From assembly GCF_003143935.1 (NCBI RefSeq), contig NZ_QFRX01000001.1:6021816-6085815 (forward strand): a DNA stretch of 64,000 bases, written 5' to 3'. The position numbers and the translations under genes were made by a program. Position 1 is the first letter of the stretch. Each line of letters opens with the position of its first letter. The notes beneath the pieces are model-generated. The model worked only from the letters and a program-made list of their open reading frames with translations, was not told the origin of the DNA and did not search any database. This document shows positions 41,511-52,379 of this stretch, in pieces. Origin of the DNA: Streptomyces sp. Act143 (GTDB lineage Bacteria > Actinomycetota > Actinomycetes > Streptomycetales > Streptomycetaceae).

Positions 41511-42746
41511 ATGGGGCCCATGGGGACCCAGGGGGACAACTTCCGTGTCGTAGCGGGGCGTTACCGCCTGGAGGTGCGGCTCGGGCGTGGTGGCATGGGA
41601 GTGGTCTGGCGGGCCACCGATCTGCTGCTCGGACGGCGTGTCGCGGTCAAGGAGCTGTCCCTCGACGAGACGTTGTCCGAGGGCGAGGCCCGGTGGCAGC
41701 GGGACCGTACGCTCCGCGAGGCGCGGGCCGTCGCGCAGCTCAGGCACCCGCACATCATCGTCGTCCACGACGTCGTCGAGCAGGACGAACGGTTCTACCT
41801 CGTCATGGAGTTGATCGACGGCGGCTCCCTCGCCGACCGGATCGCCGGGTACGGCCCGGTCGGGGCGGCCGAGGCCGCGCGGATCGGGGCCGATCTGCTG
41901 AGCGCGTTGCGCGCGGCGCACGCGGCCGGGGTCCTGCACCGGGACATCAAGCCCGCGAACGTCCTGCTGGAGGCCGGTACCGGCCGGGTCGTCCTCACCG
42001 ACTTCGGGGTCGCGCAGGTCGCGGGCGCGACCACGCTCACCGAGACCGGGTCCTTCGTCGGCTCGCCCGAGTACACCGCGCCGGAGCGGATGACCGGGGC
42101 GGGGACCGGCCCCGCCTCCGATCTGTGGTCGGTGGGCGCGCTGCTCTGCACGGCGCTGAGCGGTGATTCGCCGTTCCGCCGCGACTCGTTGAGCGGCGTG
42201 CTGCACGCGGTCCTCTCGGCTGAGATCCGCCCGCCGGCGCAGGCCGCGCCGCTGCTTCCCGTCGTACGGGGGCTGCTGGAGCGTGATCCGGAGCGGCGGC
42301 TGGACGCGGAGGCGGCGGAGCGGATGCTGCGGACCTTTCTGGAGACGGGGCACCTGCCGGTCGCGGGGAAGCACTCGCTGCGGGGTGTGCTGACGGCCGT
42401 GGTGCTGGTCGCCGCGATGGCGGGGGCCGGGGTGTCGGGGGCGGCGCTGTTGCTGCACGACAAGGGCGGTGGCGGGCCCGCGCCGTCGCCGAGTCCGTCG
42501 GTGAGCACCTCGGCGACCGCGTCGGCCACCTCGAAGTCGGCCACGCCGAAGTCCGTCACCCCGAAGTCGGCCACGTCGAAGTCCGTCACCCCGAGGTCGG
42601 CCACGTCGAAGTCCGTCACCCCGAGGTCGGCCACGCCGAAGTCCGTCACCCCGAGGTCGGCCACGTCGAAGAAACCTTCCTCCTCCTCCCTCTCGGTGTC
42701 GCCATCGGCGTCCTTTCCGGCACCCGCCCTGACAAACCGGAGATAG
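41511..42746 (+). CDS. Membrane Ser/Thr protein kinase 4 without a sensor domain
   Basis: A 411-residue kinase with complete motifs (GRGGMGVVW, VAVKELSLD, HRDIKPANVL, TDFGVAQ, APERMTG) and a membrane helix at about 292-314. The outside part is only a Ser/Thr/Lys/Pro-rich stalk with ten-residue repeats (SATSKSVTPR type) ending at TNRR, so unlike its neighbours it has no folded extracellular domain. Start at ATG 41511 or 41520; neither has a good ribosome site. It begins 55 bp after kinase 3. Confidence 0.92.
   Translation: MGPMGTQGDNFRVVAGRYRLEVRLGRGGMGVVWRATDLLLGRRVAVKELSLDETLSEGEARWQRDRTLREARAVAQLRHPHIIVVHDVVEQDERFYLVMELIDGGSLADRIAGYGPVGAAEAARIGADLLSALRAAHAAGVLHRDIKPANVLLEAGTGRVVLTDFGVAQVAGATTLTETGSFVGSPEYTAPERMTGAGTGPASDLWSVGALLCTALSGDSPFRRDSLSGVLHAVLSAEIRPPAQAAPLLPVVRGLLERDPERRLDAEAAERMLRTFLETGHLPVAGKHSLRGVLTAVVLVAAMAGAGVSGAALLLHDKGGGGPAPSPSPSVSTSATASATSKSATPKSVTPKSATSKSVTPRSATSKSVTPRSATPKSVTPRSATSKKPSSSSLSVSPSASFPAPALTNRR
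42537..42671 (+). repeat. 30-bp tandem repeat inside kinase 4
   Basis: Four full 30-bp units (42537-42566, -42596, -42626, -42656) and a half unit encode alternating SAT(P/S)KSVTP(K/R). Units differ only at a few positions (AAG/AGG, ACG CCG/ACG TCG), so the copies are recent or kept uniform. Confidence 0.9.
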
Positions 42747-42827
42747 CGGACCGCCCGAGTCACGGCTCTGTGACCGGAAAGCGCTGTGGGTGGATACACC
42801 GGCGCTCGCCGCGATATGGATGGACCC

Positions 42828-44498
42828 ATGAGCAGCAACGGGGGAGCCCCTTACGGGTCCGACGAGCCAACGAGTTTCGGTCTGCAACCGCCGAGCCCGC
42901 CCACGGCGGTACCGCACCCCGACAACCCGTACAACCCGTACGCGGCACCCACCCAGGTCGTGCCGCAGCAGGCCGCGCCCGCGGCGCCCTCGGTGCCCGC
43001 GCCGGACCCCGGCACAGGGCGGCTGATCGCAGGCCGCTACCGGCTGCTGGCCAAGCTCGGGCACGGCGGCATGGGGACGGTCTGGCGGGCCAAGGACGAG
43101 ACCGTGGACCGTGAGGTCGCCGTCAAGGAGCCCCGCGTACCGGATCATCTTCCCGAGCGTGAACGCGCCAACGCCTTCGAGCGGATGCGGCGCGAGGCGC
43201 GGGCCGCGGCCCGGCTCGATCACCCCGCGGTCGTGAACGTGCACGACGTGGCGGTCGTCGACGGCCAGCCGTGGATCGTCATGGAGCTGGTGCAAGGGCG
43301 CTCCCTGGGCGACGCGTTGCAGGAGGGCACCCTCGGGGCGCGCGAAGCGGCGAGAATCGGCCTGGAGGTGCTGGCGGCGCTGGAGGCCGCGCACGCCGCG
43401 GGCGTACTGCACCGGGACGTCAAGCCGGACAACGTCCTTCTCGGGCGGCACGACCGCGTCGTCCTCACCGACTTCGGTATCGCCCAGATCGAGGGCGAGA
43501 CCAGCCTGACCGACACCGGCGGTTTCGTCGGCTCGCCCGAATACATCGCCCCCGAGCGGGTGTTGGGCCAGCGCCCGGGCCCGGCGTCCGACCTCTGGTC
43601 GCTGGGCGTCGTCCTCTACGCGGCCACCGAGGGCGTCTCGCCGTTCCGCCGCAGCAACACCCCGGCCACCCTCCAGTCCGTCCTCAACGCCACGCCCGCC
43701 GCGCCCGCTTCGGCGTCCGGCCCGCTGGCCGAGGTCATCACGGGCCTGCTCGAGAAGGAGCCGGGCCGCCGCCCGAACGCCGCTCAGGTGCGCGCGCTGC
43801 TGGAGAAGGCCGCCGAGCCTCCGGCTCCGGCACCGACGCAGGTCGTACGGGTCGCGGCGGAGGGGCCCGCCAAGGGGGTCCGGCTCGGCCGCAAGACCCT
43901 CATCGGGTTTGGTGCGGCGGTCGTCGCGGCAGCGGTGGCGGCGTACCTGGTGATCGCGGACCCGTTCGCGGGGCCGTTGCCGGACGACTGGAAGACGGTG
44001 CACGAGAAGGACGTCGCCGCGTCACTGGCGGTGCCCTCGGGGTACCAGCCGGGGTACCCCGACCGGAAGACGGACGAGGGGCACTGGGTCACGTACACCG
44101 ACTGGAGCGGCAGCATCTGGATCGGCCTCACCCTCGACAAGAAGGCCGAGGACACGAGCGAGAACATCGCCGACTCCGCCGCCGCCGAGATGTACGAGGA
44201 CAACAAGGAGTTCAAGGACCGCGGCGAGTACGACCTCCAGATGCCGGAGAACCCGAGGACGGACACCGACGACGGTGCCACGTACCAGGGGAAGCCGGCC
44301 GCCCGGAACACGATCACCTACACGACCGACGACAGCCAGCACCCGCGCCCCCGCGAGCTGCAGATCTTCTACTACAAGACGTCCAAGGGCGACATGTACA
44401 AGCTCACCGTCAGCTATCCCGGCAAGGGTGATTTCACGGCCCGGGGCAAGGAGGTGGCGAAGACCGCCATCGCCAACCTGGACGTCGACGTGCTCTGA
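42828..44498 (+). CDS. Membrane Ser/Thr protein kinase 5
   Basis: A 556-residue kinase with a 60-residue Pro-rich N-terminal extension (PSPPTAVPHPDNPYNPYAAP) before the catalytic domain (GHGGMGTVW, VAVKEPRVP, HRDVKPDNVL, TDFGIAQ, IAPERVLG). A membrane helix at about 357-378 (LIGFGAAVVAAAVAAYLVIA) leads to an extracellular domain of about 170 residues rich in Asp/Lys/Tyr (GHWVTYTDWSGSIWIGLTLD). The upstream in-frame ATG 42816 is an alternative start. It follows kinase 4 by 82 bp. Confidence 0.92.
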   Translation: MSSNGGAPYGSDEPTSFGLQPPSPPTAVPHPDNPYNPYAAPTQVVPQQAAPAAPSVPAPDPGTGRLIAGRYRLLAKLGHGGMGTVWRAKDETVDREVAVKEPRVPDHLPERERANAFERMRREARAAARLDHPAVVNVHDVAVVDGQPWIVMELVQGRSLGDALQEGTLGAREAARIGLEVLAALEAAHAAGVLHRDVKPDNVLLGRHDRVVLTDFGIAQIEGETSLTDTGGFVGSPEYIAPERVLGQRPGPASDLWSLGVVLYAATEGVSPFRRSNTPATLQSVLNATPAAPASASGPLAEVITGLLEKEPGRRPNAAQVRALLEKAAEPPAPAPTQVVRVAAEGPAKGVRLGRKTLIGFGAAVVAAAVAAYLVIADPFAGPLPDDWKTVHEKDVAASLAVPSGYQPGYPDRKTDEGHWVTYTDWSGSIWIGLTLDKKAEDTSENIADSAAAEMYEDNKEFKDRGEYDLQMPENPRTDTDDGATYQGKPAARNTITYTTDDSQHPRPRELQIFYYKTSKGDMYKLTVSYPGKGDFTARGKEVAKTAIANLDVDVL

Positions 44499-44566
44499 GG
44501 CCCGTGTCCCCGGCGCACCGCCGCCCCGCGTCGACAAGCGCCCACGGCACAAGGTACTCATGGGAC

Positions 44567-46309
<1,743 letters not shown>

Positions 46310-46451
46310 GGCGAACCCGGGGTGATCGTCCCCGCACAACGCCCTGATCAGCAGGTTTACCGCCAGTGATCGCTGGCGCCGTGTGTGCAGTCCGTGAATC
46401 CCTGTTACCGCCGGGTACCCAAAGTTCCCGCCCCGGCATACCCTGCGCGTC

Positions 46452-48065
46452 ATGACGGACTCGCAGGCCCCGGAACTGACCGGCACCAACCCTCTCGCCC
46501 CCGCCCCGGAGGGCGCCCGTACCGCCGCCGACGTGGTCACCCCGGAGCTGGTCGCGCAGCTCACCAAGGGCGTGGTCGGCTCCGGTCGCACCGCCAACCA
46601 CACCCCGTTCACCGGCGAGAAGCTGGCCGACCTGCCCGAGTCGACGCCGGAGGACGTGGCGAAGGCCTTCGAGGCGGCCCGCGCCGCGCAGGCGGTGTGG
46701 GCGCAGACGCCCGTACGGCAGCGCGCGGCCGTCCTGCTCCGCTTCCACGACCTCGTCCTGGAGCGTCAGGCCGAGGTCCTCGACCTCATCCAGCTGGAGA
46801 CCGGCAAGGCCCGGCTGCACGCCCACGAGGAGGTGCAGGCCGTCGCGGTCGCCGCCCGGCACTACGGCCGCCGCGCCGCCGCCTATCTCAAGCCCAAGCG
46901 GCACGCGGGCGCCATGCCCACCCTCACGCGCGTCACCGAGCTCCGTCATCCGCGCGGTGTGGTCGGCCAGATCGCCCCCTGGAACTACCCCCTGGAGCTG
47001 TCGGTCGGCGACGCGCTCCCGGCGTTCGCCGCGGGCAACGCGGTCGTCATGAAGCCCGACACCGAGACCTGCCTGACCGCCCTGTGGGCGCGCGACCTGC
47101 TCATCGAGGCGGGCCTGCCCGCCGACGTCTTCCAGGTCGTCCTCGGCGAGGGCCCGGTCGTCGGCCCCGAGGTCGTCCGGCACGCCGACTACGTCTCCTT
47201 CACCGGCTCCACCCGTACAGGGCGCGAGGTCGCCCGAGGCGCGGCGGCCCGGCTGGTCGGCGTCTCCCTCGAACTCGGCGGCAAGAACGCCATGCTGGTC
47301 CTGGAGGACGCGGACATCGAGAAGGCCGCGGCCGGCGCCGTCCGCGCCTGCTTCTCCTCCGCGGGCCAACTGTGCATCTCCATCGAGCGGTTGTACGTCC
47401 ACGAGTCGATCGCCGACGCCTTCCTGGAGCGGTTCGCCGCCCGTACGAAGGCCATGCGGCTCGGCAAGTCCCTCGCCTACGGCGCCGACATGGGCTCCCT
47501 GGTGGGGGAGCGGCAGCTGGAGACCGTCACCCGGCACGTGGAGGAGGCCGTCGCCAAGGGCGCCAAGGTCGTCGCCGGTGGCGTCGCCCGCCCGGACATC
47601 GGCCCGTACTTCTTCGAGCCGACCATCCTCGACGGAGTGACCGAGCCGATGGCGATCTGCGCCGAGGAGACCTTCGGCCCGGTGGTGTCCCTCTACCGCT
47701 TCAAGACCGAGGACGAGGCGGTCGAGGCCGCCAACTCGACGTCGTACGGCCTGAATTCCTCGGTCTGGACGAAGGACGGCAAGCGGGGTCGCGAGGTCGC
47801 CGCCCGGCTGCGTACGGGGACCGTGAACGTCAACGAGGGCTACGCGCCCGCCTACGGCAGCGTCCAGTCCCCGATGGGCGGCATGAAGGACTCCGGCCTC
47901 GGCCGCCGCCACGGCTCCGAGGGCATCCTCAAGTACACCGAGGCCCAGACGGTCGCCCAGCAGCGGCTGCTGCCGATGGCGCCGTCGCTGGGGATGGACG
48001 ACGAGAAGTACGCCCAGTTCATGAGCCGCAGCCTGCGGCTCATGAAGGCGTTCCGGTTCCGGTAG
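46452..48065 (+). CDS. Succinate-semialdehyde dehydrogenase-type aldehyde dehydrogenase
   Basis: A 537-residue NAD(P)-dependent aldehyde dehydrogenase: IAPWNYPLELSVGDALPAFA, VMKPDTETCLTAL, the glycine motif SFTGSTRTGREVA, the catalytic Glu in SLELGGKNAML and nucleophile Cys308 in SSAGQLCISIERL, then CAEETFGPVVSLY. The closest named group is the actinobacterial GabD2-type succinate-semialdehyde dehydrogenase, but substrate cannot be proved from sequence. It is followed after 15 bp by the GMC oxidoreductase gene, so the two are probably one operon: an alcohol or sterol oxidation step and an aldehyde oxidation step. Confidence 0.9.
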   Translation: MTDSQAPELTGTNPLAPAPEGARTAADVVTPELVAQLTKGVVGSGRTANHTPFTGEKLADLPESTPEDVAKAFEAARAAQAVWAQTPVRQRAAVLLRFHDLVLERQAEVLDLIQLETGKARLHAHEEVQAVAVAARHYGRRAAAYLKPKRHAGAMPTLTRVTELRHPRGVVGQIAPWNYPLELSVGDALPAFAAGNAVVMKPDTETCLTALWARDLLIEAGLPADVFQVVLGEGPVVGPEVVRHADYVSFTGSTRTGREVARGAAARLVGVSLELGGKNAMLVLEDADIEKAAAGAVRACFSSAGQLCISIERLYVHESIADAFLERFAARTKAMRLGKSLAYGADMGSLVGERQLETVTRHVEEAVAKGAKVVAGGVARPDIGPYFFEPTILDGVTEPMAICAEETFGPVVSLYRFKTEDEAVEAANSTSYGLNSSVWTKDGKRGREVAARLRTGTVNVNEGYAPAYGSVQSPMGGMKDSGLGRRHGSEGILKYTEAQTVAQQRLLPMAPSLGMDDEKYAQFMSRSLRLMKAFRFR

Positions 48066-48080
48066 GGAGAGAGAGCACAC

Positions 48081-49859
48081 GTGCCACAGGACGACTACGA
48101 CTACGACGTCATCGTCGTGGGTTCCGGATTCGGCGGTTCGGTCAGCGCTCTTCGCCTCACGGAGAAGGGCTATCGCGTGGGCGTCCTGGAGGCGGGCCGC
48201 CGCTTCACCAGGGAGTCCCTCCCCAAGAACTCCTGGGACCTGAAGAACTACCTCTGGGCTCCCCGGCTCGGCATGTACGGGCTCCAGCGCATCCATCTGC
48301 TGGGCAACGTCATGGTGCTCGCGGGCGCCGGGGTCGGCGGCGGGTCCCTCAACTACGCCAACACCCTCTACGTACCGCCGAAACCGTTCTTCGAGGACCC
48401 CCAGTGGCGTGACATCACGGACTGGGAGGAGGAGTTGAAGCCGTACTACGACCAGGCGCGGCGCATGCTCGGCGTACGGCTCAACCCGACGATGACCCCG
48501 TCCGACGTCCATCTGAAGGCGGCGGCCCAGCGGATGGGCGTCGGCGACACCTTCCACCTGGCGCCCGTCGGCGTCTTCTTCGGTGACGGCCAGGACGCCG
48601 ACGGCTCGGCGAAGGCGAAGGCCGGTGAGCGGGTCGCCGACCCCTACTTCGGGGGCGCGGGGCCGGACCGCAAGGCCTGCACCGAGTGCGGCGAGTGCAT
48701 GACCGGCTGCCGCCACGGCGCGAAGAACACCCTCAATGAGAACTACCTCTACCTCGCCGAGAAGGCGGGCGCGGTCGTCCACCCCATGACGACGGTCGTC
48801 TCGGTCACGGACGACTCGCAGGGCGGGTACGCGATCGTCACCCTGCCGACGGACCAGAAGCGCAAGGGTCCGGGCCGGACGTTCAAGGCCCGCCGGGTCG
48901 TCATCGCGGCCGGCACCTACGGCACCCAGACGCTGCTGCACCGGATGAAGTCGGGCGGGCAACTGCCGTACATCTCGCCGAAGTTGGGTGAGCTGACGCG
49001 CACCAACTCCGAGGCGCTGGTCGGCGCGCAGACCGACAACCGGCGCTACCGCAAGGTGACGGGCGAGCCCAAGGTCGACTTCACGCGCGGCGTCGCCATC
49101 ACCTCGTCCGTCCACCCGGACGAGAACACCCACATCGAGCCCGTCCGCTACGGCCGGGGCTCCAACTCGATGGGCGGCCTCTCCATCCTGCAAGTCCCCT
49201 ACGCCGAGGGCTCGTCGAGAGTGCTGGGGTGGCTGACGAACGCCGCCCGCCATCCCGTCCTCGTGCTGCGCTCCCTCTCCAACCGGCGGTGGTCGGAGAA
49301 GACCATCATCGGCCTGGTGATGCAGTCGCTGGACAACTCCCTGACGACGTACCTCAAGCCGGACGGCGTGGGCAAGGGGCTGCTGACCGCCCGGCAGGGT
49401 CATGGCGCTCCCAACCCCAAGCAGATCAGGGCGGCTTCGGAGGCGGCCACCGCGATCGCGGCGGAGATCAACGGCTTCGCCGGCTCCAACGTCGGCGAGC
49501 TGATGGGCACCCCGCTGACGGCCCACTTCCTGGGCGGCTGCCCGATCGGGGCGAGCCCGGAGGAGGGCGTCATCGACCCCTACCACCGCCTCTACGGCCA
49601 CCCCGGCATCTCGGTCGTCGACGGCGCGGCCGTCTCCGCCAACCTGGGCGTGAACCCGTCCCTGACGATCACCGCCCAGGCCGAGCGGGCGATGTCGTAC
49701 TGGCCCAACAACGGCGAGGCGGACCCGCGCCCGGCCCAGGGAGCGGCGTACGAGCGCCTGAAGCCGGTCGAGCCGCAGTCACCGGCGGTCCCGGCGGACG
49801 CCTTCGGCGCGCTGCGGCTGCCGTTCCTGGGGATGCCGGCGGTGCCGCCGAAGTCGTAG
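48081..49859 (+). CDS. GMC oxidoreductase (cholesterol-oxidase-like flavoprotein)
   Basis: A 592-residue FAD enzyme: N-terminal VIVVGSGFGGSVSALRLTEK, the GMC block GAGVGGGSLNYANTLYVPPK, RRVVIAAGTYGTQTLL and the C-terminal GMC_oxred_C signature with HFLGGCPIG and VVDGAAVSANLGVNPSLTIT containing the active-site His/Asn region. It lacks a signal peptide. Between about residues 200 and 215 sits TECGECMTGCRHGAKNTLN with cysteines spaced C-x2-C-x2-C-x3-C counting the preceding KAC, an uncommon cysteine cluster that may bind metal or Fe-S. The GTG at 48081 follows GGGAGAG. Confidence 0.88.
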   Translation: MPQDDYDYDVIVVGSGFGGSVSALRLTEKGYRVGVLEAGRRFTRESLPKNSWDLKNYLWAPRLGMYGLQRIHLLGNVMVLAGAGVGGGSLNYANTLYVPPKPFFEDPQWRDITDWEEELKPYYDQARRMLGVRLNPTMTPSDVHLKAAAQRMGVGDTFHLAPVGVFFGDGQDADGSAKAKAGERVADPYFGGAGPDRKACTECGECMTGCRHGAKNTLNENYLYLAEKAGAVVHPMTTVVSVTDDSQGGYAIVTLPTDQKRKGPGRTFKARRVVIAAGTYGTQTLLHRMKSGGQLPYISPKLGELTRTNSEALVGAQTDNRRYRKVTGEPKVDFTRGVAITSSVHPDENTHIEPVRYGRGSNSMGGLSILQVPYAEGSSRVLGWLTNAARHPVLVLRSLSNRRWSEKTIIGLVMQSLDNSLTTYLKPDGVGKGLLTARQGHGAPNPKQIRAASEAATAIAAEINGFAGSNVGELMGTPLTAHFLGGCPIGASPEEGVIDPYHRLYGHPGISVVDGAAVSANLGVNPSLTITAQAERAMSYWPNNGEADPRPAQGAAYERLKPVEPQSPAVPADAFGALRLPFLGMPAVPPKS

Positions 49860-49881
49860 AGCCGCACCTGGCCACAGACAG

Positions 49882-49927
49882 AGAGAAGGACCTGCGCCCC
49901 CCTCCGAACGCAGGTCCTTCTCTTTTC
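49882..49927. terminator. Bidirectional terminator after the GMC gene
   Basis: AGAGAAGGACCTGCG (49882-49896) pairs with CGCAGGTCCTTCTCT (49909-49923), 15 bp, followed by TTTC; the complementary strand also ends in T-rich sequence. It lies between convergent genes. Confidence 0.92.
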
Positions 49928-49943
49928 TTGCAATTAGCTCTTG

Positions 49944-50975
49944 TTACGCCTCGGCGCCGGCCTTGCGGCGACGCATCGCGAACACGGCGCCGGCACCGGC
50001 GACGACCGCGACCCCGCCCACGAGGCCGATGGTCGGCAGCGCGGAGCTGGAGCCGGTCTCGGCGAGGTTGCCGGTCGGCAGCTCGGAGACGTCGCCCTGC
50101 GGCTTCTTCACGGAGCCCTTGCCGTTGTCGCTCGGCGTGGCCTCGCCCGGCTTCGGGTTCGAGGAGCCGGCCTTGAGGACCGAGAAGTCGTACTGCGCCC
50201 AGCCCTCGGCGATGCAGTCCTGACCATCGACGTTGTCGAGGTAGGCGCCGGAGCCGAAGGAGTAGGCGTCTCCGGCCGGGGCCTTGGCGTCGATGCTGAC
50301 GCGCAGGCTGACCGACTGGCTCTTGCCCGCCTTCAGCGCGTCGACGTAGAAGAAGTAGTCACCGGCGAAGTCGTCGTCGCCGATGCGGTCCCAGGAACCC
50401 GTGTCGGGGTTCTTGAACTCCAGGTCGACGTACGGGCTCAGCCACTTCGCCTCGTCGATCTCGTAGTTCTCGACCTCGGCATAGAAGGCCACACCGTCGA
50501 CCGTGGTGTCGGACTCGTTGGTGACGACCAGCTTGAAGTTGTGGAAGCCGTCACCGGCGACGATCTTGCCGGGCAGGCCCTTGATGTCCGCGGAGACCTT
50601 GGCGTCCGAGAAGTCCTCGTCGAGTTCCTCGCAGTACGGGACGTCCGGGTCGGTCGGCTCCTCGCTCGGGTCGGCCGACTCGGAGGGCTCGGGCTCACCC
50701 GTCTCGGACGCGGAGGCGGACGCGCTCGGCGACGTGGAGTCGGTGGCCGAGGGCGAGGCCGAGTTGGTCGGGTCAGCGGTGTCGCTGGGCAGCGAGGTGT
50801 CGCTGGGCGTCGGCTCGGCCGTGTCGGACGGGGTGCCCGAAGGCGTCTCGGTGACCGTCTCGGTGGGGGTCGGCGACGTCATCTCGTCCGCGAACGCGGC
50901 GGGCGCGGACAACAGCGCGAGCGGGGCTATGACAGCCGTCGCGGCCGCTGCGGCCATGGCACGGCGAAGCTTCAT
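49944..50975 (-). CDS. Sortase-anchored cell-surface protein (LAETG signal)
   Basis: A 343-residue secreted protein: signal peptide MKLRRAMAAAAATAVIAPLA with cleavage near AFA-DEM, a 90-residue Ser/Thr/Pro/Glu-rich stalk, a beta-rich domain (VSADIKGLPGKIVAGDGFHN ... VTNESDTTVDGVAFYAEVEN) with two Cys that may form a disulfide, then LAETG, a hydrophobic helix and a terminal RRRK tail. LAxTG is the signal used by class E sortases in Streptomyces, so the protein should be covalently wall-bound. The function of the surface domain is unknown. The ATG at 50975 has AGG nearby on its strand. Confidence 0.92.
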   Translation of the reverse strand: MKLRRAMAAAAATAVIAPLALLSAPAAFADEMTSPTPTETVTETPSGTPSDTAEPTPSDTSLPSDTADPTNSASPSATDSTSPSASASASETGEPEPSESADPSEEPTDPDVPYCEELDEDFSDAKVSADIKGLPGKIVAGDGFHNFKLVVTNESDTTVDGVAFYAEVENYEIDEAKWLSPYVDLEFKNPDTGSWDRIGDDDFAGDYFFYVDALKAGKSQSVSLRVSIDAKAPAGDAYSFGSGAYLDNVDGQDCIAEGWAQYDFSVLKAGSSNPKPGEATPSDNGKGSVKKPQGDVSELPTGNLAETGSSSALPTIGLVGGVAVVAGAGAVFAMRRRKAGAEA

Positions 50976-51128
50976 GAAAGACCTCAAGAAGTCCGGTGTG
51001 CTGCGCGTCGCAGCACGCGAGTGGGGCAGGTGGGGCCTCGCGTGTGGGGCGCGGGTGTGGCCCTTGGTTCGCAGGGTTTGATCCGTGAAGACTGTGAATG
51101 GTTGCCCCTGCATTCACAGAATTCTTAT

Positions 51129-51167
51129 GTGGCCTGGGTCACATGCCTCGTGTGTGTCCTGAGTCAC
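51129..51167. promoter_or_regulatory. Two Crp-type binding motifs
   Basis: GTGGCCTGGGTCAC (51129-51142) and GTGTCCTGAGTCAC (51154-51167) both fit GTG-N6-GNCAC, the Streptomyces Crp consensus as I recall it. They are 25 bp apart in the 243-bp divergent region between the surface-protein gene and the membrane-protein gene at 51219. Confidence 0.5.
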
Positions 51168-51218
51168 AGCCGGACCCCGCTTGTGAAGGCGCTTTCCCAG
51201 CGCCTAGAACTAACGCTC

Positions 51219-52325
51219 GTGTCTGACAAGCCTGCCGAGGAGTCCTCCTCGACCCCCGAAGTCCCGGACGACGTCTGGGAGCAGTTCGCTCGCGCCAACG
51301 AACAGGCCGCTCCGAAGGAGCCCTCCGCCCGCGCCCGCATGGTCACGGACCGGCTGCGGCAGCAGGAGGCGCGGGGCGAGCTGCCGGAGGGGTGGCGGAC
51401 GGGGCCCGCGTGGCGGGAGAAGAAGCGCGGGCGAGGGGTGTGGAAGGCCCTCGGCGTGCTGCTCGCCGCCGCCGTGGCTGTCGTCGCGATCAAGCCGTCG
51501 CTGCTGCCCGGCGACCCCTTCGGCTCCGGCTCCGCCGACGAGGCCGGCGGAACCCTGCCGGCGGAGACGGCGGCGCCGACCGGCCCGCCCGTGTCCGCGG
51601 CCCCCGGGACCCCGACCCTGGACGACCCGTTCGCCGGGTCGCCCGCCAAGCGCTGGGCCGACGGTGAGACCGGCATCGTCGTGCCGGAGGCCGAGGCGGT
51701 CGGCGGGCGGAGCAAGGCGGACGTCGCACGGGCTCTGGAGCTGACCAGGAAGCTGCTGATCGACGCGAACCTCGACCCGGCGACCCTGCGCGGGGAGCGC
51801 CCGGAGACCGCGCTCGGCCTGCTGGAGCCGCACCAGGACGTGCCCGGCTTCCTGAAGAAGGCCCTGAGCAAGCCGGACAAGGCCCACGATCCGCTGCTGA
51901 TGTTCAGCCGCTTCGACCCGGACGAGGTGCGGCTCGTCGGTGACGTCGTGAAGACCCGCGGCCGCATCACCTTCAAGGCCGGTGAGGGCGCCGCGGTCGC
52001 CGTCCACGCCGACTACACCTTCGTCTACCCGGTGGTCCGCACCGACGGCACGACCGAGGTGGCCCGCACCATCGTCCGCCGCGTCCTCGACCTCGAACTC
52101 TCCGACCCGGCCAAGTACCGGGTCACGCCCGGCAAGATCGCTGTCGTGAAGTACGACCAGGACATCGGCAACTCGGCCTGCGACGTCTACGACGGCTTCC
52201 TGCACCCGCACTTCGACTCGGCCGAGCCCACGGGCGCGGCCCCGACCGGCCCGACGACGGACCCGTACGACCGCAGCAGGGACATCGGAGACGACAAGGG
52301 ATGCGGAGTGGTGTCCCGCACCTGA
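51219..52325 (+). CDS. Single-pass membrane protein of unknown function
   Basis: A 368-residue protein. The N-terminal 80 residues are charged and cytoplasmic-like (PDDVWEQFARANEQAAPKEP; MVTDRLRQQEARGELPEGWR), followed by a membrane helix at about 78-100 (VLLAAAVAVVAIKPSLL) and a large extracytoplasmic domain (DVARALELTRKLLIDANLDP, then VAVHADYTFVYPVVRTDGT) with two cysteines late (NSACDVY, KGCGV). I do not recognise a family beyond Streptomyces hypothetical proteins. The GTG at 51219 is the best-placed start; upstream in-frame codons read through regulatory DNA. Confidence 0.8.
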   Translation: MSDKPAEESSSTPEVPDDVWEQFARANEQAAPKEPSARARMVTDRLRQQEARGELPEGWRTGPAWREKKRGRGVWKALGVLLAAAVAVVAIKPSLLPGDPFGSGSADEAGGTLPAETAAPTGPPVSAAPGTPTLDDPFAGSPAKRWADGETGIVVPEAEAVGGRSKADVARALELTRKLLIDANLDPATLRGERPETALGLLEPHQDVPGFLKKALSKPDKAHDPLLMFSRFDPDEVRLVGDVVKTRGRITFKAGEGAAVAVHADYTFVYPVVRTDGTTEVARTIVRRVLDLELSDPAKYRVTPGKIAVVKYDQDIGNSACDVYDGFLHPHFDSAEPTGAAPTGPTTDPYDRSRDIGDDKGCGVVSRT

Positions 52326-52340
52326 CCGGTACGCGCGTGC

Positions 52341-52375
52341 GAAGGGCCCCGCGGGACGGAGCCGCGGGGCCCTTC
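52341..52375 (+). terminator. Terminator after the membrane-protein gene
   Basis: GAAGGGCCCCGCGG pairs with CCGCGGGGCCCTTC (14 bp, 7-nt loop), 15 bp after the stop codon, followed by TCTCG. Confidence 0.9.
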
Positions 52376-52379
52376 TCTC

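Noticed and set aside
42537..42671. Regular 30-bp repeats that could suggest a CRISPR array.
   Set aside because: The units abut without spacers and encode an in-frame Ser/Thr stalk of a kinase; there are no cas genes.
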